A stretch of 64,000 bases of DNA from a candidate division WOR-3 bacterium (GTDB lineage: Bacteria > Hydrothermota > Tepidihabitantia > SM23-42). The notes below the pieces were generated by a model, which searched no databases, was not told the DNA's origin, and saw only the letters and a program-made list of their open reading frames with translations. Position 1 is the stretch's first letter; each line of letters starts with the position of its first letter. The stretch lies in assembly GCA_029858255.1 (NCBI GenBank), contig JAOUFJ010000003.1, forward strand, positions 1 through 64,000, given 5' to 3'. Position numbers and translations under genes: made by a program. Shown here one piece after another: positions 8,198 to 16,951 of this stretch.

Positions 8198-9262
8198 TCA
8201 CTCCACCCCCATTTTCTTCAACTGGGCAACGATGTCTTCTTCAGCCATGAAACCTTGATGCCGGTTGACCTCTCTCCCGCTTGAATCGAAGAATATCTGG
8301 GTTGGGATCATCATAACCCCGTACTTTCTGGACAAGGAAGCGTATTCTCCGACGTCCAGGATAAGTATCTCAGCTCGCCCAGCGTATTCTTTCTGCAATT
8401 TCTCAAGAATCGGCAGCATCATCTTGCAGGGAATACAGGTACCACGGCCAAAATCGGCAACGACCGGTCTCCCTGATCTTAAGGCTCTGGATAGAGGATT
8501 ATCGGCAATGGCGGCCTCTTGCTCCTTAATCCACTCTCCATTACGCACTATCGCCGCATTTGCCTGTAATTCGTTGATATAACCTTCTATGACCAACCTC
8601 TGCTTTTCTTCCAATGCATTGGGTCTAACCTGTTCCTTGAGCGACTCATAGTCCCTATGTGGAAACTGATCTTTGTTTCTGTCGAAGAATTCCCTCAGCT
8701 CTGATTCGGTGATCGACACATTAGCAACAAGTTCCCGGAGCAAGATATTGATCATGAGTTGCTCTTTTTGTGCTGAATTTTGTGCAGATGCTGTTTTGTA
8801 TTCTGACCGTTCAGATATCTTCTTGCGCCGGGCATCTTGCAGCAACAGCCGTTTGACGATGAGTTCTTCCAGAAACCCTGCTTTGTCATCCTTGAAATAT
8901 TCTTTTGCCTGTGGTGGCAATGCATTGAATTCTTTATTCAGCGCGGTGAGGGTCAATTCCTCGCCATTAACAGTCGCCAGCACATTCCTGGCTGGAGTAG
9001 GAGATTCGCCTTCTGGCTCACCCTGTTTCTTCTGAAGGCTGTCGACGTCTGTCACTGCTTCACTCCGATTGTCGCTCAGGCTGGTGTCCAATTGCGAATG
9101 ATACATTGCAGTCGAATCCATCCCCACTTCACTGTCTCCAATATGTTCAACCTCTCTTTGTCTGTCTGAAGTCACAGACTTCAAAATGATCACAAACACT
9201 ACGATGATAATCACCGTTATCACTATACCGATTTTGTAGTAAGTATTGATGGCTTTCTTCAT
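8198..9262 (-). CDS. Membrane-anchored fusion of a SurA-like chaperone domain and a thioredoxin domain
   Basis: The 354-aa protein starts with one membrane helix (about 11-30). A variable linker follows, then a SurA/PrsA-type N-terminal domain (about 90-225, beginning VLATVNGEELTL) without a parvulin rotamase domain. The C-terminal thioredoxin domain (about 255-354) has the active site CIPC at 276-279 and the cis-proline in MMIPTQIFF. The anchor implies that both domains face the periplasm. A GAGGAG site precedes the ATG. Directly upstream of ccdA, it is a likely receiver of CcdA electrons. Whether it folds exported proteins or reduces arsenic-damaged thiols cannot be told from sequence. Confidence 0.82.
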   Translation of the reverse strand: MKKAINTYYKIGIVITVIIIVVFVIILKSVTSDRQREVEHIGDSEVGMDSTAMYHSQLDTSLSDNRSEAVTDVDSLQKKQGEPEGESPTPARNVLATVNGEELTLTALNKEFNALPPQAKEYFKDDKAGFLEELIVKRLLLQDARRKKISERSEYKTASAQNSAQKEQLMINILLRELVANVSITESELREFFDRNKDQFPHRDYESLKEQVRPNALEEKQRLVIEGYINELQANAAIVRNGEWIKEQEAAIADNPLSRALRSGRPVVADFGRGTCIPCKMMLPILEKLQKEYAGRAEILILDVGEYASLSRKYGVMMIPTQIFFDSSGREVNRHQGFMAEEDIVAQLKKMGVE

Positions 9263-9385
9263 CGCTCCTCGACAGTATGCTTTTTTTGCCGTCTGCCAAA
9301 CATTGATTTTATCTTTTTTCCCAATGGCTCCAGCATGTTCCTCTCAACACGAATTCTGCAAACCAAGGCACAACTAAAATCCTAG

Positions 9386-10435
9386 CTATGATTTGAAAAA
9401 CCATTTTGTCTTCTTACACAGCCACACAATAAAAAGCATCATGGGAACCTCAGTCAACACACCGACAACTGTAGCCAGCGCAGCACCCGACCTCACCCCG
9501 AAGAGCGTCGTTGCGACCGCGATGGCAACCTCAAAATGATTACTACCCGCAATGATCGCACTGGGCGCCGCATCCTCATAGCCAATTCCAATGATCTTGG
9601 CAACGATATAGGTCAATGCGAAAACCACAATGATATTCGCGAAAATGCCAACCGTTATCATGCCGATGGCGCCTGGTAGACTAATTATAACATACCCCTG
9701 GAGTGCGAAAAGAAGGATGAGCGTCACCAGGAGGGCGATCACCGAGACTGTCTTGAGGGGAGCGATGACGTGGCCGTTGAACCAGCCGAGCCCTTTCTTT
9801 TTTATACTGATGTACCGGGTTAAGTACCCGGCACCCAATGGAACACATATGTAAATCAAAACGGATAATGCGATCGTCGCCCAGGGTATGGGTATACCAG
9901 AAACACCTAGCAGGAGTCCGGCAAGCGGCGCGTACAGGATAACCATCGAAAGAGAGTTTACCGCACACATTACCAGCGTGTGCGCCATATTGCCTTTGGC
10001 CAAGTAACTCCACATCAAAACCATCGCAGTGCATGGAGCGACACCCAGTAATATCATACCCGCCCGGTACTCGAGTGCTGTTTCGTGCGGAATGAAATTC
10101 TTGAAAACAACACCAAGAAACAACCACGCAAAGAATGCCATGGTAAAAGGTTTTATACCCCAGTTTGCGATCAGGGTGGTCGCGATAGGTTTCGGTGTTT
10201 TACCGGCAACCACAACACGGCGAAAATCGATCTGAACCATAATGGGATATATCATCCAGAACAGACATATCGCAATAGGAATGGAAACCCTGGCAACCTC
10301 AAAGCGACTCAGGATTTCACTCAATTGCGGAAATAGCCGACCGAGCGCTATTCCCGCAATTATGCATAAAAACACCCACAGCGTGAGGTACTTCTCCCAG
10401 ATACCAAGATGTCTGGGATCCTCAATTTTGGTCAT
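9386..10435 (-). CDS. acr3: ACR3-family arsenite efflux transporter
   Basis: A ten-helix bile acid:sodium symporter-superfamily protein (349 aa) of the ACR3 clade, which exports arsenite. The conserved cysteine segment GVAPCTAMVLMWSYLAKG and the following NSLSMVILYAPL helix are present. AAGGAGA precedes the ATG. It follows the ArsP-type permease by 36 nt in an arsR-led operon, so induction by arsenite through ArsR is expected. A 123-nt non-coding stretch separates it from the thioredoxin fusion, and I see no terminator there. Confidence 0.92.
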   Translation of the reverse strand: MTKIEDPRHLGIWEKYLTLWVFLCIIAGIALGRLFPQLSEILSRFEVARVSIPIAICLFWMIYPIMVQIDFRRVVVAGKTPKPIATTLIANWGIKPFTMAFFAWLFLGVVFKNFIPHETALEYRAGMILLGVAPCTAMVLMWSYLAKGNMAHTLVMCAVNSLSMVILYAPLAGLLLGVSGIPIPWATIALSVLIYICVPLGAGYLTRYISIKKKGLGWFNGHVIAPLKTVSVIALLVTLILLFALQGYVIISLPGAIGMITVGIFANIIVVFALTYIVAKIIGIGYEDAAPSAIIAGSNHFEVAIAVATTLFGVRSGAALATVVGVLTEVPMMLFIVWLCKKTKWFFKS

Positions 10436-10471
10436 AATTTCTCCTTACATTCCTCCGCCTGAATCCAATTC

Positions 10472-11638
10472 TTAGAATAAGAATCCGTAGAACCAGCCCA
10501 CGATCGTCGACAACAACACAACCAACGTCACGAAAACCAATGTCTTTTTCGTTCCCATGATGCTACGGATCACCAGCATATTGGGCAGACTCAATGCCGG
10601 GCCGGCCAGGAGCAAGGCCAGCGCAGGCCCTTTGCCCATCCCGCTGCCCAATAGTCCCTGGAGTATCGGCACTTCGGTGAGCGTGGCAAAGTACATGAAA
10701 GCGCCGGCCACCGAAGCAAAGAAGTTCGCGAATAGTGTATTGCCACCAACTGATATCGCCACGAATCGCGAAGGAATGATCCCGGCATCGGTACCAGGTC
10801 TACCTAACAGGAACCCGGCGATGAGAACACCGGCAAAAAGCAGGGGTAAGATCTGCTTGGCAAAGGTCCAGGTAGAAAAGATCCATTCATTGAGTTCGTC
10901 CCTTCTGAACCAGGAAAACAACATTACGAAGAGTGTGATCAATGCGGCACCTGTCAAATACCAGTGAATGCCGTGAATTGTGTTCCAGAACCCGACAGTC
11001 TCTTCTGGCTTTGCCCAAGCCGCAAAGATCAATATCAAAACAAGCACCAGAAAATACAGGGCGTTTTGACAGAGAGAGCGCGACTTCAATCCAGATGTTT
11101 CGGCAGTTGTGAGTTCCTCATCCACGCCCTGCTTATCTTTGAAAAAAAATGACATTAGAAGACCAATGATTACAGAAAACACCACCGCTCCTATTGCGCG
11201 CGCAAGACCCAATTGAGGACCAAGTACACGCGCCGTTAGGATGATCGCCAGTACGTTTATTGCTGGACCGGCATAGAGAAAGGCAGTTGCCGGACCAATA
11301 CCAGCGCCGCGGGTGTATATCCCTGCGAACATCGGCAATACGGTGCATGAACATACTGCCAGTACGCTGCCAGATACCGACGCTATGCTGTAGGCAAGGA
11401 CCTTATTTGCCCTGGCCCCAAAATATTTAAAGATCGCATCTTTGGATAAGAAAACACTGATCGCACCAGCAATAAAAAATGCTGGGATCAGGCAAAAAAG
11501 GACATGCTCACGCGCATATTCCTGAACCATGAGAAAGGCTTCGATGATCGCACGCTGCAGGTTCAGCCCATTAAATGGCAGGAAATAGATACAGAGGAAA
11601 ACAACAACAAATAAGAGTAACTTCTGCCAATCCTTCAC
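10472..11638 (-). CDS. ArsP-type permease (DUF318/COG0701)
   Basis: A 388-aa membrane protein with two repeats of about four helices and the family core AVCSCTVLPMFAGIYTRG followed by GPATAFLYAGPAINVLA. Members called ArsP export trivalent organoarsenicals; others are uncharacterised. The GTG start overlaps the arsR stop (GTGA), so translation is coupled to arsR. Between the halves is a loop (about residues 165-190) rich in charged residues. Its place between arsR and acr3 supports an arsenical substrate. Confidence 0.87.
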   Translation of the reverse strand: MKDWQKLLLFVVVFLCIYFLPFNGLNLQRAIIEAFLMVQEYAREHVLFCLIPAFFIAGAISVFLSKDAIFKYFGARANKVLAYSIASVSGSVLAVCSCTVLPMFAGIYTRGAGIGPATAFLYAGPAINVLAIILTARVLGPQLGLARAIGAVVFSVIIGLLMSFFFKDKQGVDEELTTAETSGLKSRSLCQNALYFLVLVLILIFAAWAKPEETVGFWNTIHGIHWYLTGAALITLFVMLFSWFRRDELNEWIFSTWTFAKQILPLLFAGVLIAGFLLGRPGTDAGIIPSRFVAISVGGNTLFANFFASVAGAFMYFATLTEVPILQGLLGSGMGKGPALALLLAGPALSLPNMLVIRSIMGTKKTLVFVTLVVLLSTIVGWFYGFLF

Positions 11639-11967
11639 TCAACGCCCCGCGTTGCTGATTGCAGAATATCTCGGGTTTTCTTCAAGTTAGCGAAAACACA
11701 ATCGCCCACCAGATCTACGATATCAAAGATCGTTGAATCGGTCACTTCATACCAGACTTCGACTCCTCGCTTCTCACTCCGAACTATGTTTGCTTTCCTC
11801 AAAATGGACAGGTGATGCGAGACATTTGACTGTTCACCTCCAACAAATGGTATGATCTTACAGACGCAACAAGGACCTTCACGAAGCTTTTCGAGTATCT
11901 TAAGGCGGAGCGGATGCGCTAACGCATTGAAAACGGCTGCTTTCATCTTCAATATATCTTCCCGCAT
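11635..11967 (-). CDS. arsR: ArsR-family metalloid-responsive repressor
   Basis: A 110-aa winged-helix protein. The helix 3 region reads EGPCCVCKIIPFVGGEQSNVSHHL: a cysteine cluster beside the recognition helix (SNVSHHLSILRKANIV), as in ArsR proteins that bind As(III) through helix-3 cysteines. It heads the arsenic operon. The start ATG lies 5 nt after the -10 element with no ribosome site, and the promoter lies inside a palindrome, so the repressor probably controls its own leaderless transcript. Confidence 0.93.
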   Translation of the reverse strand: MREDILKMKAAVFNALAHPLRLKILEKLREGPCCVCKIIPFVGGEQSNVSHHLSILRKANIVRSEKRGVEVWYEVTDSTIFDIVDLVGDCVFANLKKTRDILQSATRGVE

Positions 11968-12000
11968 ATATGAATATATTTAAATATTTACATATGTCAA
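11968..12000 (-). promoter_or_regulatory. arsR promoter with overlapping ArsR operator palindrome
   Basis: On the minus strand, TTGACA (12000-11995), a 16-nt spacer and TATATT (11978-11973) lie 5 nt before ATG 11967. The bases 11968-11995 form a 28-bp inverted repeat centred on TTTAAA, with 12 of 14 positions matching between half-sites (ATATGAATATATTT and ATATGTAAATATTT). A bound dimer would cover the spacer and -10 element and block both transcription and the message 5' end. Confidence 0.75.
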
Positions 12001-12036
12001 GCATATTCTTTGAATGTCCTGTATTTTTGGGGGATA

Positions 12037-12387
12037 TCAGCGTACGTGGTCTGGGCAGGATACTAGCCCCGACCCGACATCGTACTCATACGGGCTACTC
12101 GTAACCGGGCAGCGCAGATCGATGGCTGACAAACCTTCTAACAACTCCAAACTCTCAGGGTATCGGTCGTTCTCATACCGATAAAGCTGCAGCTGTATTT
12201 TGACCTTCCTGATCTGTGCCTCGCACTCAATGCTCCGCGCCCGCTCAACGGGGGTGGTGATATTTTCTGACCCGACACTTCCCTGTCCTGTATACAAAGA
12301 TACTGCAATGATAACGGCGGCAGCAACGATCAGCAGAGACAAGACCAGCGCGATAATCCCAAAACCCCCATGGAGCGCCTCTTTCAT
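12037..12387 (-). CDS. Single-span pseudopilin-like protein
   Basis: A 116-aa protein with one hydrophobic helix (about 9-32) after a short Lys/Glu-containing N-terminus. It continues as an amphipathic helix (ARSIECEAQIRKVKIQLQLY), then RYPESLELL, then CPVTSSPYEYD and SCPDH. The helix, RYP and CP-tail order resembles type II secretion or type IV pseudopilins. However, no clear prepilin peptidase site (GFTLIE type) is present and no pilus genes are near. ATG 12387 was chosen because a perfect TTGACA-N16-TATATT promoter ends 5 nt before it; a longer frame from 12420 would begin at the outer end of that promoter. Confidence 0.65.
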   Translation of the reverse strand: MKEALHGGFGIIALVLSLLIVAAAVIIAVSLYTGQGSVGSENITTPVERARSIECEAQIRKVKIQLQLYRYENDRYPESLELLEGLSAIDLRCPVTSSPYEYDVGSGLVSCPDHVR

Positions 12388-12392
12388 CGGTA

Positions 12393-12420
12393 AATATAGA
12401 CCTCCACGAACCAATGTCAA
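12393..12420 (-). promoter_or_regulatory. Promoter of the pseudopilin-like gene (leaderless)
   Basis: Minus-strand TTGACA (12420-12415), 16-nt spacer, TATATT (12398-12393), then 5 nt to ATG 12387. Confidence 0.7.
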
Positions 12421-12447
12421 TAACCATGAAATTGTGCTATTTACCTA

Positions 12448-12475
12448 TTGACTTTTCCCTGGAATTAGCTATTAT
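12448..12475 (+). promoter_or_regulatory. Promoter of the rpsH-led ribosomal operon
   Basis: TTGACT (12448-12453), a 16-nt spacer and TATTAT (12470-12475) lie 54 nt before the rpsH start. The resulting leader is roughly 45 nt and contains the AGGAGG ribosome site. Its presence shows that rpsH begins a transcript here rather than following rplN, rplX, rplE and rpsN. Confidence 0.7.
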
Positions 12476-12529
12476 TAACGTCTATGGTTAAAATCATGAG
12501 TCGAAATTCAAACAATTGCAGGAGGATAG

Positions 12530-12913
12530 ATGGACCCAATTGCTGACATGCTAACCATTATTAGGAACGGTTGCCGTGGCAAAAAGCAAGAGGTTACTGT
12601 TCCCTACTCGCGTCTGAAGACCGAAGTACTCAGGGTCATCCTCGAAGAAGGTTATATTAACAATTTCACCCTTGATGCCAAAAAGAGAAAAATCACCATC
12701 ATGCTAAAATATGCTAAAAGCGGTGAATCCGTTATCAGAGATCTCGAAAGAATTTCCAAATGTTCGCGTCGCCTCTATGTTTCCAAGAAGGAAATACCGC
12801 AAGTCCTGGGCGGCCTGGGCACGGCAATACTCACAACACCAGTTGGTGTGCTGAGTGACCGCGAAGCCCGGCGCAAAGGCGTAGGTGGCGAGATCATCGC
12901 CTACGTTTACTAA
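12530..12913 (+). CDS. rpsH: 30S ribosomal protein S8
   Basis: A 127-aa S8, which binds the central domain of 16S rRNA. It has the normal MDPIADMLTIIRNG start and the C-terminal motif GGLGTAILTTPVGVLSDREAR. An AGGAGGATAG site precedes ATG. It is the first gene of the cluster; the genes that usually precede it (rplN, rplX, rplE, rpsN) are not upstream, where the pseudopilin-like gene is divergent instead. Confidence 0.97.
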   Translation: MDPIADMLTIIRNGCRGKKQEVTVPYSRLKTEVLRVILEEGYINNFTLDAKKRKITIMLKYAKSGESVIRDLERISKCSRRLYVSKKEIPQVLGGLGTAILTTPVGVLSDREARRKGVGGEIIAYVY

Positions 12914-12925
12914 CGGAGGGCGCAA

Positions 12926-13495
12926 ATGTCAAAGAATCGTTTTCGTCCGATAGTGATTCCGGAGAAGGTGAAGATCGAGGTTGCCGGCGGAAAGGTCAAG
13001 GTCACGGGACCGCTCGGTAGTTTGGCACAGAGTATCTGTCCTAAGGTGCAGGTTGTCATCGAGGACGGCAAAGTACTGGCACAGGCGCTCGAGAACACTA
13101 AACAATCAGCGGCGCAGCAAGGTACTATGAGATCTTTGATCATAAATATGGTGGACGGCGTGCTCAAGGAATTCGAGAAAACATTAATCATCGAGGGGAC
13201 CGGGTACCGAGCGCAGATGAGCGGTACGGGATTACAGCTTTTCCTCGGCTACGTGAAGCCGAAAACAGTGGCCATACCCAAAGATGTAAAATGCGAACTG
13301 AAGGTCGTGAAGAGCGCGGAAAAAGGCGATCTTACCTACATTACTCTAAAGGGAATCGACAAACAAAAAGTGGGCGATACCGCGGCACTGGTAAAAAAGA
13401 CGAAGAAACCTGATCCCTACAAACACAAAGGCGTTCGCTACGAAGACGAAGTACTGAAGAAGAAGATTGGCAAGCGTGCGGTAGTACAGGCATAA
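12926..13495 (+). CDS. rplF: 50S ribosomal protein L6
   Basis: L6 (189 aa) with two repeated domains. The first opens with [13 protein letters not shown]. The second contains [14 protein letters not shown], and the C-terminal rRNA-binding segment is [26 protein letters not shown] site precedes ATG, 12 nt after rpsH. Confidence 0.97.
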   Translation: MSKNRFRPIVIPEKVKIEVAGGKVKVTGPLGSLAQSICPKVQVVIEDGKVLAQALENTKQSAAQQGTMRSLIINMVDGVLKEFEKTLIIEGTGYRAQMSGTGLQLFLGYVKPKTVAIPKDVKCELKVVKSAEKGDLTYITLKGIDKQKVGDTAALVKKTKKPDPYKHKGVRYEDEVLKKKIGKRAVVQA

Positions 13496-13505
13496 GGAGG
13501 AACGA

Positions 13506-13850
13506 GTGGCACTTCGCGGCAGAAAGAAACGGCACCTGAGCATCCGAAAGAAGATGACCGGCACTAACGATCGTCCTCGGTTGTGTGTTTTTCGTAGCAA
13601 CCGGGCAATATACGCGCAGGTTATTGATGACACAAAACAGAAGGTTTTGTTCTCATGCTCCTCAGCAAATTTGAAAGATATCAAAGGCAAGAAGAAAACA
13701 GAAGTTGCGGCAGAAGTTGGCAAGATGATCGGCAAACTCGCCATCGATAAAGGCATAAAACAAATAGCATTCGACCGCGCCGGCTACAGATACCACGGCC
13801 GGGTCAAGGCGCTTGCTGATGGCGCCCGTGCTGCAGGATTGAAATTTTAG
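13506..13850 (+). CDS. rplR: 50S ribosomal protein L18
   Basis: L18 (114 aa), which binds 5S rRNA. Visible features are the basic N-terminus ([15 protein letters not shown]), [19 protein letters not shown] and the C-terminal [20 protein letters not shown]. The GTG start follows AAGGAGGAACGA, 10 nt after rplF. Confidence 0.97.
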   Translation: MALRGRKKRHLSIRKKMTGTNDRPRLCVFRSNRAIYAQVIDDTKQKVLFSCSSANLKDIKGKKKTEVAAEVGKMIGKLAIDKGIKQIAFDRAGYRYHGRVKALADGARAAGLKF

Positions 13851-13861
13851 AAGGAGGTTTG

Positions 13862-14395
13862 GTGTTAGAGACTTCGCCATTCATTGAGAAACTTATCGAA
13901 TTGAAGAGAGTCTCCAAGGTAGTAAAAGGAGGAAAGAGATTAAAGCTCTACGCATGCGTCGTCGTGGGTGACGGAACTGGAAGCGTTGGTGTCGGCCATG
14001 CAAAATCATCTGAAGTAGCTCCAGCGATCAGAAAGGCAACCGAAAGCGCTAAGAAGAATATGATGAAAGTCGATGTCACAGAGGGTACTATCTTGCATAC
14101 GGTAACCGGGAAGTTCTGCGCCAGTCATGTCATGCTCAAACCTGCGCTCACCGGTACGGGTATCATCGCCTCGAGCGCGGTTCGCGCCGTCTGTGATGCC
14201 GCGGGCATCAAAAACATTCTCACCAAGTCCCTGGGTTCACACAACCCGACGAATCTCGCTCGTGCCACCATAAACGGACTGAAATCCATACGTTCTGTTG
14301 CCGAAGTGGCAGATATGCGTAATAAACCAATCGAGTATTTCATGAGGAAAAAGCATGAAAAAGTTGAAAATAACATTGAAGAAAAGCCTGATTGA
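13862..14395 (+). CDS. rpsE: 30S ribosomal protein S5
   Basis: S5 (177 aa) with the N-terminal double-stranded-RNA-binding fold (VSKVVKGGKRLKL, GVGHAKSSEV) and the C-terminal domain (KSLGSHNPTNLARATINGL). GTG 13862 has AAGGAGG at 4-nt spacing; the TTG one codon upstream is too close to that site. Its final 41 nt also encode the start of L30 in another frame, so the charged tail [15 protein letters not shown] is read twice. Confidence 0.96.
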   Translation: MLETSPFIEKLIELKRVSKVVKGGKRLKLYACVVVGDGTGSVGVGHAKSSEVAPAIRKATESAKKNMMKVDVTEGTILHTVTGKFCASHVMLKPALTGTGIIASSAVRAVCDAAGIKNILTKSLGSHNPTNLARATINGLKSIRSVAEVADMRNKPIEYFMRKKHEKVENNIEEKPD

Positions 14396-14549
14396 CAAAC
14401 AGAAAAAACACAAATTGACATTGAAGGCCCTTGGCTTGACGACGATCGGCAAAACAAGAATATTCCCGGATAACAAGGCAATACGCGGTATGGTAAATCA
14501 AGTGTCTTACATGGTGGAAGTAGAGGAAGTCAAACATGAAACTGAATGA
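14355..14549 (+). CDS. rpmD: 50S ribosomal protein L30
   Basis: L30 (64 aa): [18 protein letters not shown], then [13 protein letters not shown] and [17 protein letters not shown] match the family from end to end. It starts 41 nt inside rpsE with GAGG at good spacing, so the overlap is real rather than a misplaced start. It overlaps rplO by 14 nt. Confidence 0.94.
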   Translation: MKKLKITLKKSLIDKQKKHKLTLKALGLTTIGKTRIFPDNKAIRGMVNQVSYMVEVEEVKHETE

Positions 14550-14976
14550 AATCGGCCCGGCAAAGGGAGCTACGAAGAAACCGAAAAGAATCGGTCGCGG
14601 TCCAGGTTCCGGACACGGGAAAACTTCCACGCGCGGACACAAGGGGCACAAAGCGCGTTCCGGATTTCGCAACAAACTCGGGTTCGAGGGTGGGCAGATG
14701 CCTCTGGCAAGGAGAATACCAAAGCGCGGTTTTACGAATATATTCAAAGCGGAATATGAGATAGTGAATCTAGATGTGTTGAGCAAGTTTGAACCCAATA
14801 CTGAGATCACACCGGAATTCCTCAAAGAAAAGGGCATAGTAAAAGGCAAACACAAGTTAAAGGTACTCGGCGATGGAGAACTTTCTGCCCCACTCACGGT
14901 CAAGGCTCATAAATTCTCAAAATCGGCACGTGAAAAGATCTTAAAAGCTAAGGGCAACGTAGAGCAGATATCATGA
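14536..14976 (+). CDS. rplO: 50S ribosomal protein L15
   Basis: L15 (146 aa) with the glycine/arginine-rich N-terminal extension ([20 protein letters not shown]) that threads into 23S rRNA, followed by [17 protein letters not shown] and a globular C-terminus. The start overlaps rpmD by 14 nt and its stop overlaps secY by 4 nt (ATGA). Confidence 0.97.
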   Translation: MKLNEIGPAKGATKKPKRIGRGPGSGHGKTSTRGHKGHKARSGFRNKLGFEGGQMPLARRIPKRGFTNIFKAEYEIVNLDVLSKFEPNTEITPEFLKEKGIVKGKHKLKVLGDGELSAPLTVKAHKFSKSAREKILKAKGNVEQIS

Positions 14977-16286
14977 TTTCAACATTCGGTAATATTTTCA
15001 AAGTACCCGAGCTAAAGAAAAAACTTCTCTTCACCCTGTTTGCGGTCGCCGTATACAGACTTGGAGCCCACCTGCCGCTGCCTGGAATAAATGCCCAGGC
15101 ACTTGGTATGTTGATGCAGCAGCTGAAGCAGCAAGGGTCGATCTTCGGCATGTACGATATCTTCGTCGGGGGAGCGCTGTCGCGTGCGGCAATACTGTTT
15201 TTGGGGGTCATGCCTTATATCTCCGCATCGATCATATTCCAGCTGCTGGGTTCTGTTTTTCCACAAATAGAAAGGCTACAGCGTGACCAGGCGGGCCGCA
15301 GAAAAATAACGCAATATACAAGATATCTCACGGTAGGTCTAGCTGCTTTTCAAGCGATCAGCATATCCATATTCCTGGAGAGCCAGAAGTTCTCGGGCCC
15401 GACCGGAGTCATACCGATTGTCTTCGACCCGGGCTGGGGATTCAGACTTACCGCCATGCTGACGCTGACGTGTGGTGCAATCTTCGCCATGTGGATCGGC
15501 GAGCAGATCACTGAAAAAGGAATCGGTAACGGCATCTCTTTTCTCATCTTCATCGGATGCCTCGAAGAATACCCAGGCTACTTCCTGCGGACCGTACAAC
15601 TCGTCATGACCGAAGGCCTTTCCATCATAAACCTTATCCTGGTTATTCTGATCATGGTCCTGATCGTAGCCGCGGTGGTCATCATGACCCAGGCCACACG
15701 CCGCATCCCGGTTCAGTATCCAAAGCGGATCGTCGGCCGCAAAATGTACGGTGGGCAGTCGACGTTTTTGCCTTTGAGGGTTAACACAGCGGGTGTAATA
15801 CCGATCATTTTTGCGCAAGCACTCGTGGTATTCCCGGGTACGGTTGCCGCCTACGTCCCTGCATTTAAAGGGCTCACCGAAGTCTTCAGACCAGGATATT
15901 TCCTGTATGATATTGTATTCTTTTCGCTGATCGTTTTCTTTACATACTTCTATACTTCGGTTGTCTTTAATCCTGTTGAACTATCTGACAACATGAAGAG
16001 GTACGGCGGATTCATTCCGGGTATACGTCCCGGTCCGAAAACGGCGTATTACGTCGATAGTGTTCTATCGAAAATAACCTTGCCGGGTGCGTTGTTTCTT
16101 GGTTTCATCGCGCTGGTACCATGGTATTTGATAAACTTTCTCAACGTACCTTTCTACTTTGGCGGAACGACGCTGTTGATTATCGTCGGCGTTGCCCTGG
16201 ATACGTTACAGCAGATCGAATCGCAGTTGATGATGTACCACTATGAAGGATTCATGAAACGCGGCAAAATCCGGGGCAGACGATGA
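14973..16286 (+). CDS. secY: Preprotein translocase channel SecY
   Basis: The ten-helix SecYEG channel protein (437 aa). Seen features: the plug-region segment [34 protein letters not shown], the cytoplasmic-loop arginine region [14 protein letters not shown], and the C-terminal [31 protein letters not shown]. It is coupled to rplO and adk by 4-nt overlaps. It works with SecD and SecF, encoded at 45722-48138. Confidence 0.97.
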   Translation: MISTFGNIFKVPELKKKLLFTLFAVAVYRLGAHLPLPGINAQALGMLMQQLKQQGSIFGMYDIFVGGALSRAAILFLGVMPYISASIIFQLLGSVFPQIERLQRDQAGRRKITQYTRYLTVGLAAFQAISISIFLESQKFSGPTGVIPIVFDPGWGFRLTAMLTLTCGAIFAMWIGEQITEKGIGNGISFLIFIGCLEEYPGYFLRTVQLVMTEGLSIINLILVILIMVLIVAAVVIMTQATRRIPVQYPKRIVGRKMYGGQSTFLPLRVNTAGVIPIIFAQALVVFPGTVAAYVPAFKGLTEVFRPGYFLYDIVFFSLIVFFTYFYTSVVFNPVELSDNMKRYGGFIPGIRPGPKTAYYVDSVLSKITLPGALFLGFIALVPWYLINFLNVPFYFGGTTLLIIVGVALDTLQQIESQLMMYHYEGFMKRGKIRGRR

Positions 16287-16951
16287 GAATCATCCTGTTC
16301 GGTCCTCCAGGTGTCGGCAAAGGAACCCAGGCGCAGGCGCTCGCGGAGAAGTTCAATCTAGTCAGGCTCTCCACCGGAGATCTGTTGCGTGAGGAAATAT
16401 CACTGAGCAGCCCCATCGGCAGAAAAGTCGAGCAGTTCCTCAGGAAAGGCCATCTGGTCCCCGATGATATCATGCTTGAGATCATCGATAATATCCTTAT
16501 CGAAAACAAGGATAGAGACCTACTCTTCGACGGATTTCCAAGGAATCTAAATCAGGCACACAGCCTGGAGAGAAGCCTGGCTCAAATGGAACAGGGAATC
16601 AGTATCGCATTCGAAATGCATCTTGAAGAAGATGAACTCGTGAAGCGACTGATGAACCGGAGGTATTGTCCGAGGTGCGAACGAATATATAACTTGATTA
16701 CAAACCCTCCAAAGAAGGATGGGGTATGCGATGACGACGGTGTGAAACTGGTAACGAGAGAAGATGACACGGCAGAGGTTATTAAGAAAAGACTGAAGAT
16801 TTACGAAGATGAAACACGCCCACTGGTGAATTATTATAAATTACTCAATGTCTACAAACAGATCGACGCCCGGGGAAATCAGGATGAAGTGTTAAACAGA
16901 ATAACTGAAATAGTCAATGCCTATCTCAATAGCAAATGCACAAGCAATTGA
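16283..16951 (+). CDS. adk: Adenylate kinase
   Basis: AMP + ATP to 2 ADP. The P-loop GPPGVGKGTQ is at residues 7-16, followed by STGDLLREE and DGFPRNLNQA. The long LID holds a structural zinc site CPRC ... C-x2-D, found in many bacterial enzymes. It is 222 aa. Its 3' end overlaps map by 35 nt. Confidence 0.97.
   Translation: MRIILFGPPGVGKGTQAQALAEKFNLVRLSTGDLLREEISLSSPIGRKVEQFLRKGHLVPDDIMLEIIDNILIENKDRDLLFDGFPRNLNQAHSLERSLAQMEQGISIAFEMHLEEDELVKRLMNRRYCPRCERIYNLITNPPKKDGVCDDDGVKLVTREDDTAEVIKKRLKIYEDETRPLVNYYKLLNVYKQIDARGNQDEVLNRITEIVNAYLNSKCTSN

Noticed and set aside
12484-12547. Short frame (about 20 codons) in the rpsH leader
   Set aside because: It could be a leader peptide, but it lacks a ribosome site, overlaps the rpsH start and shows no codon bias or attenuator hairpin.
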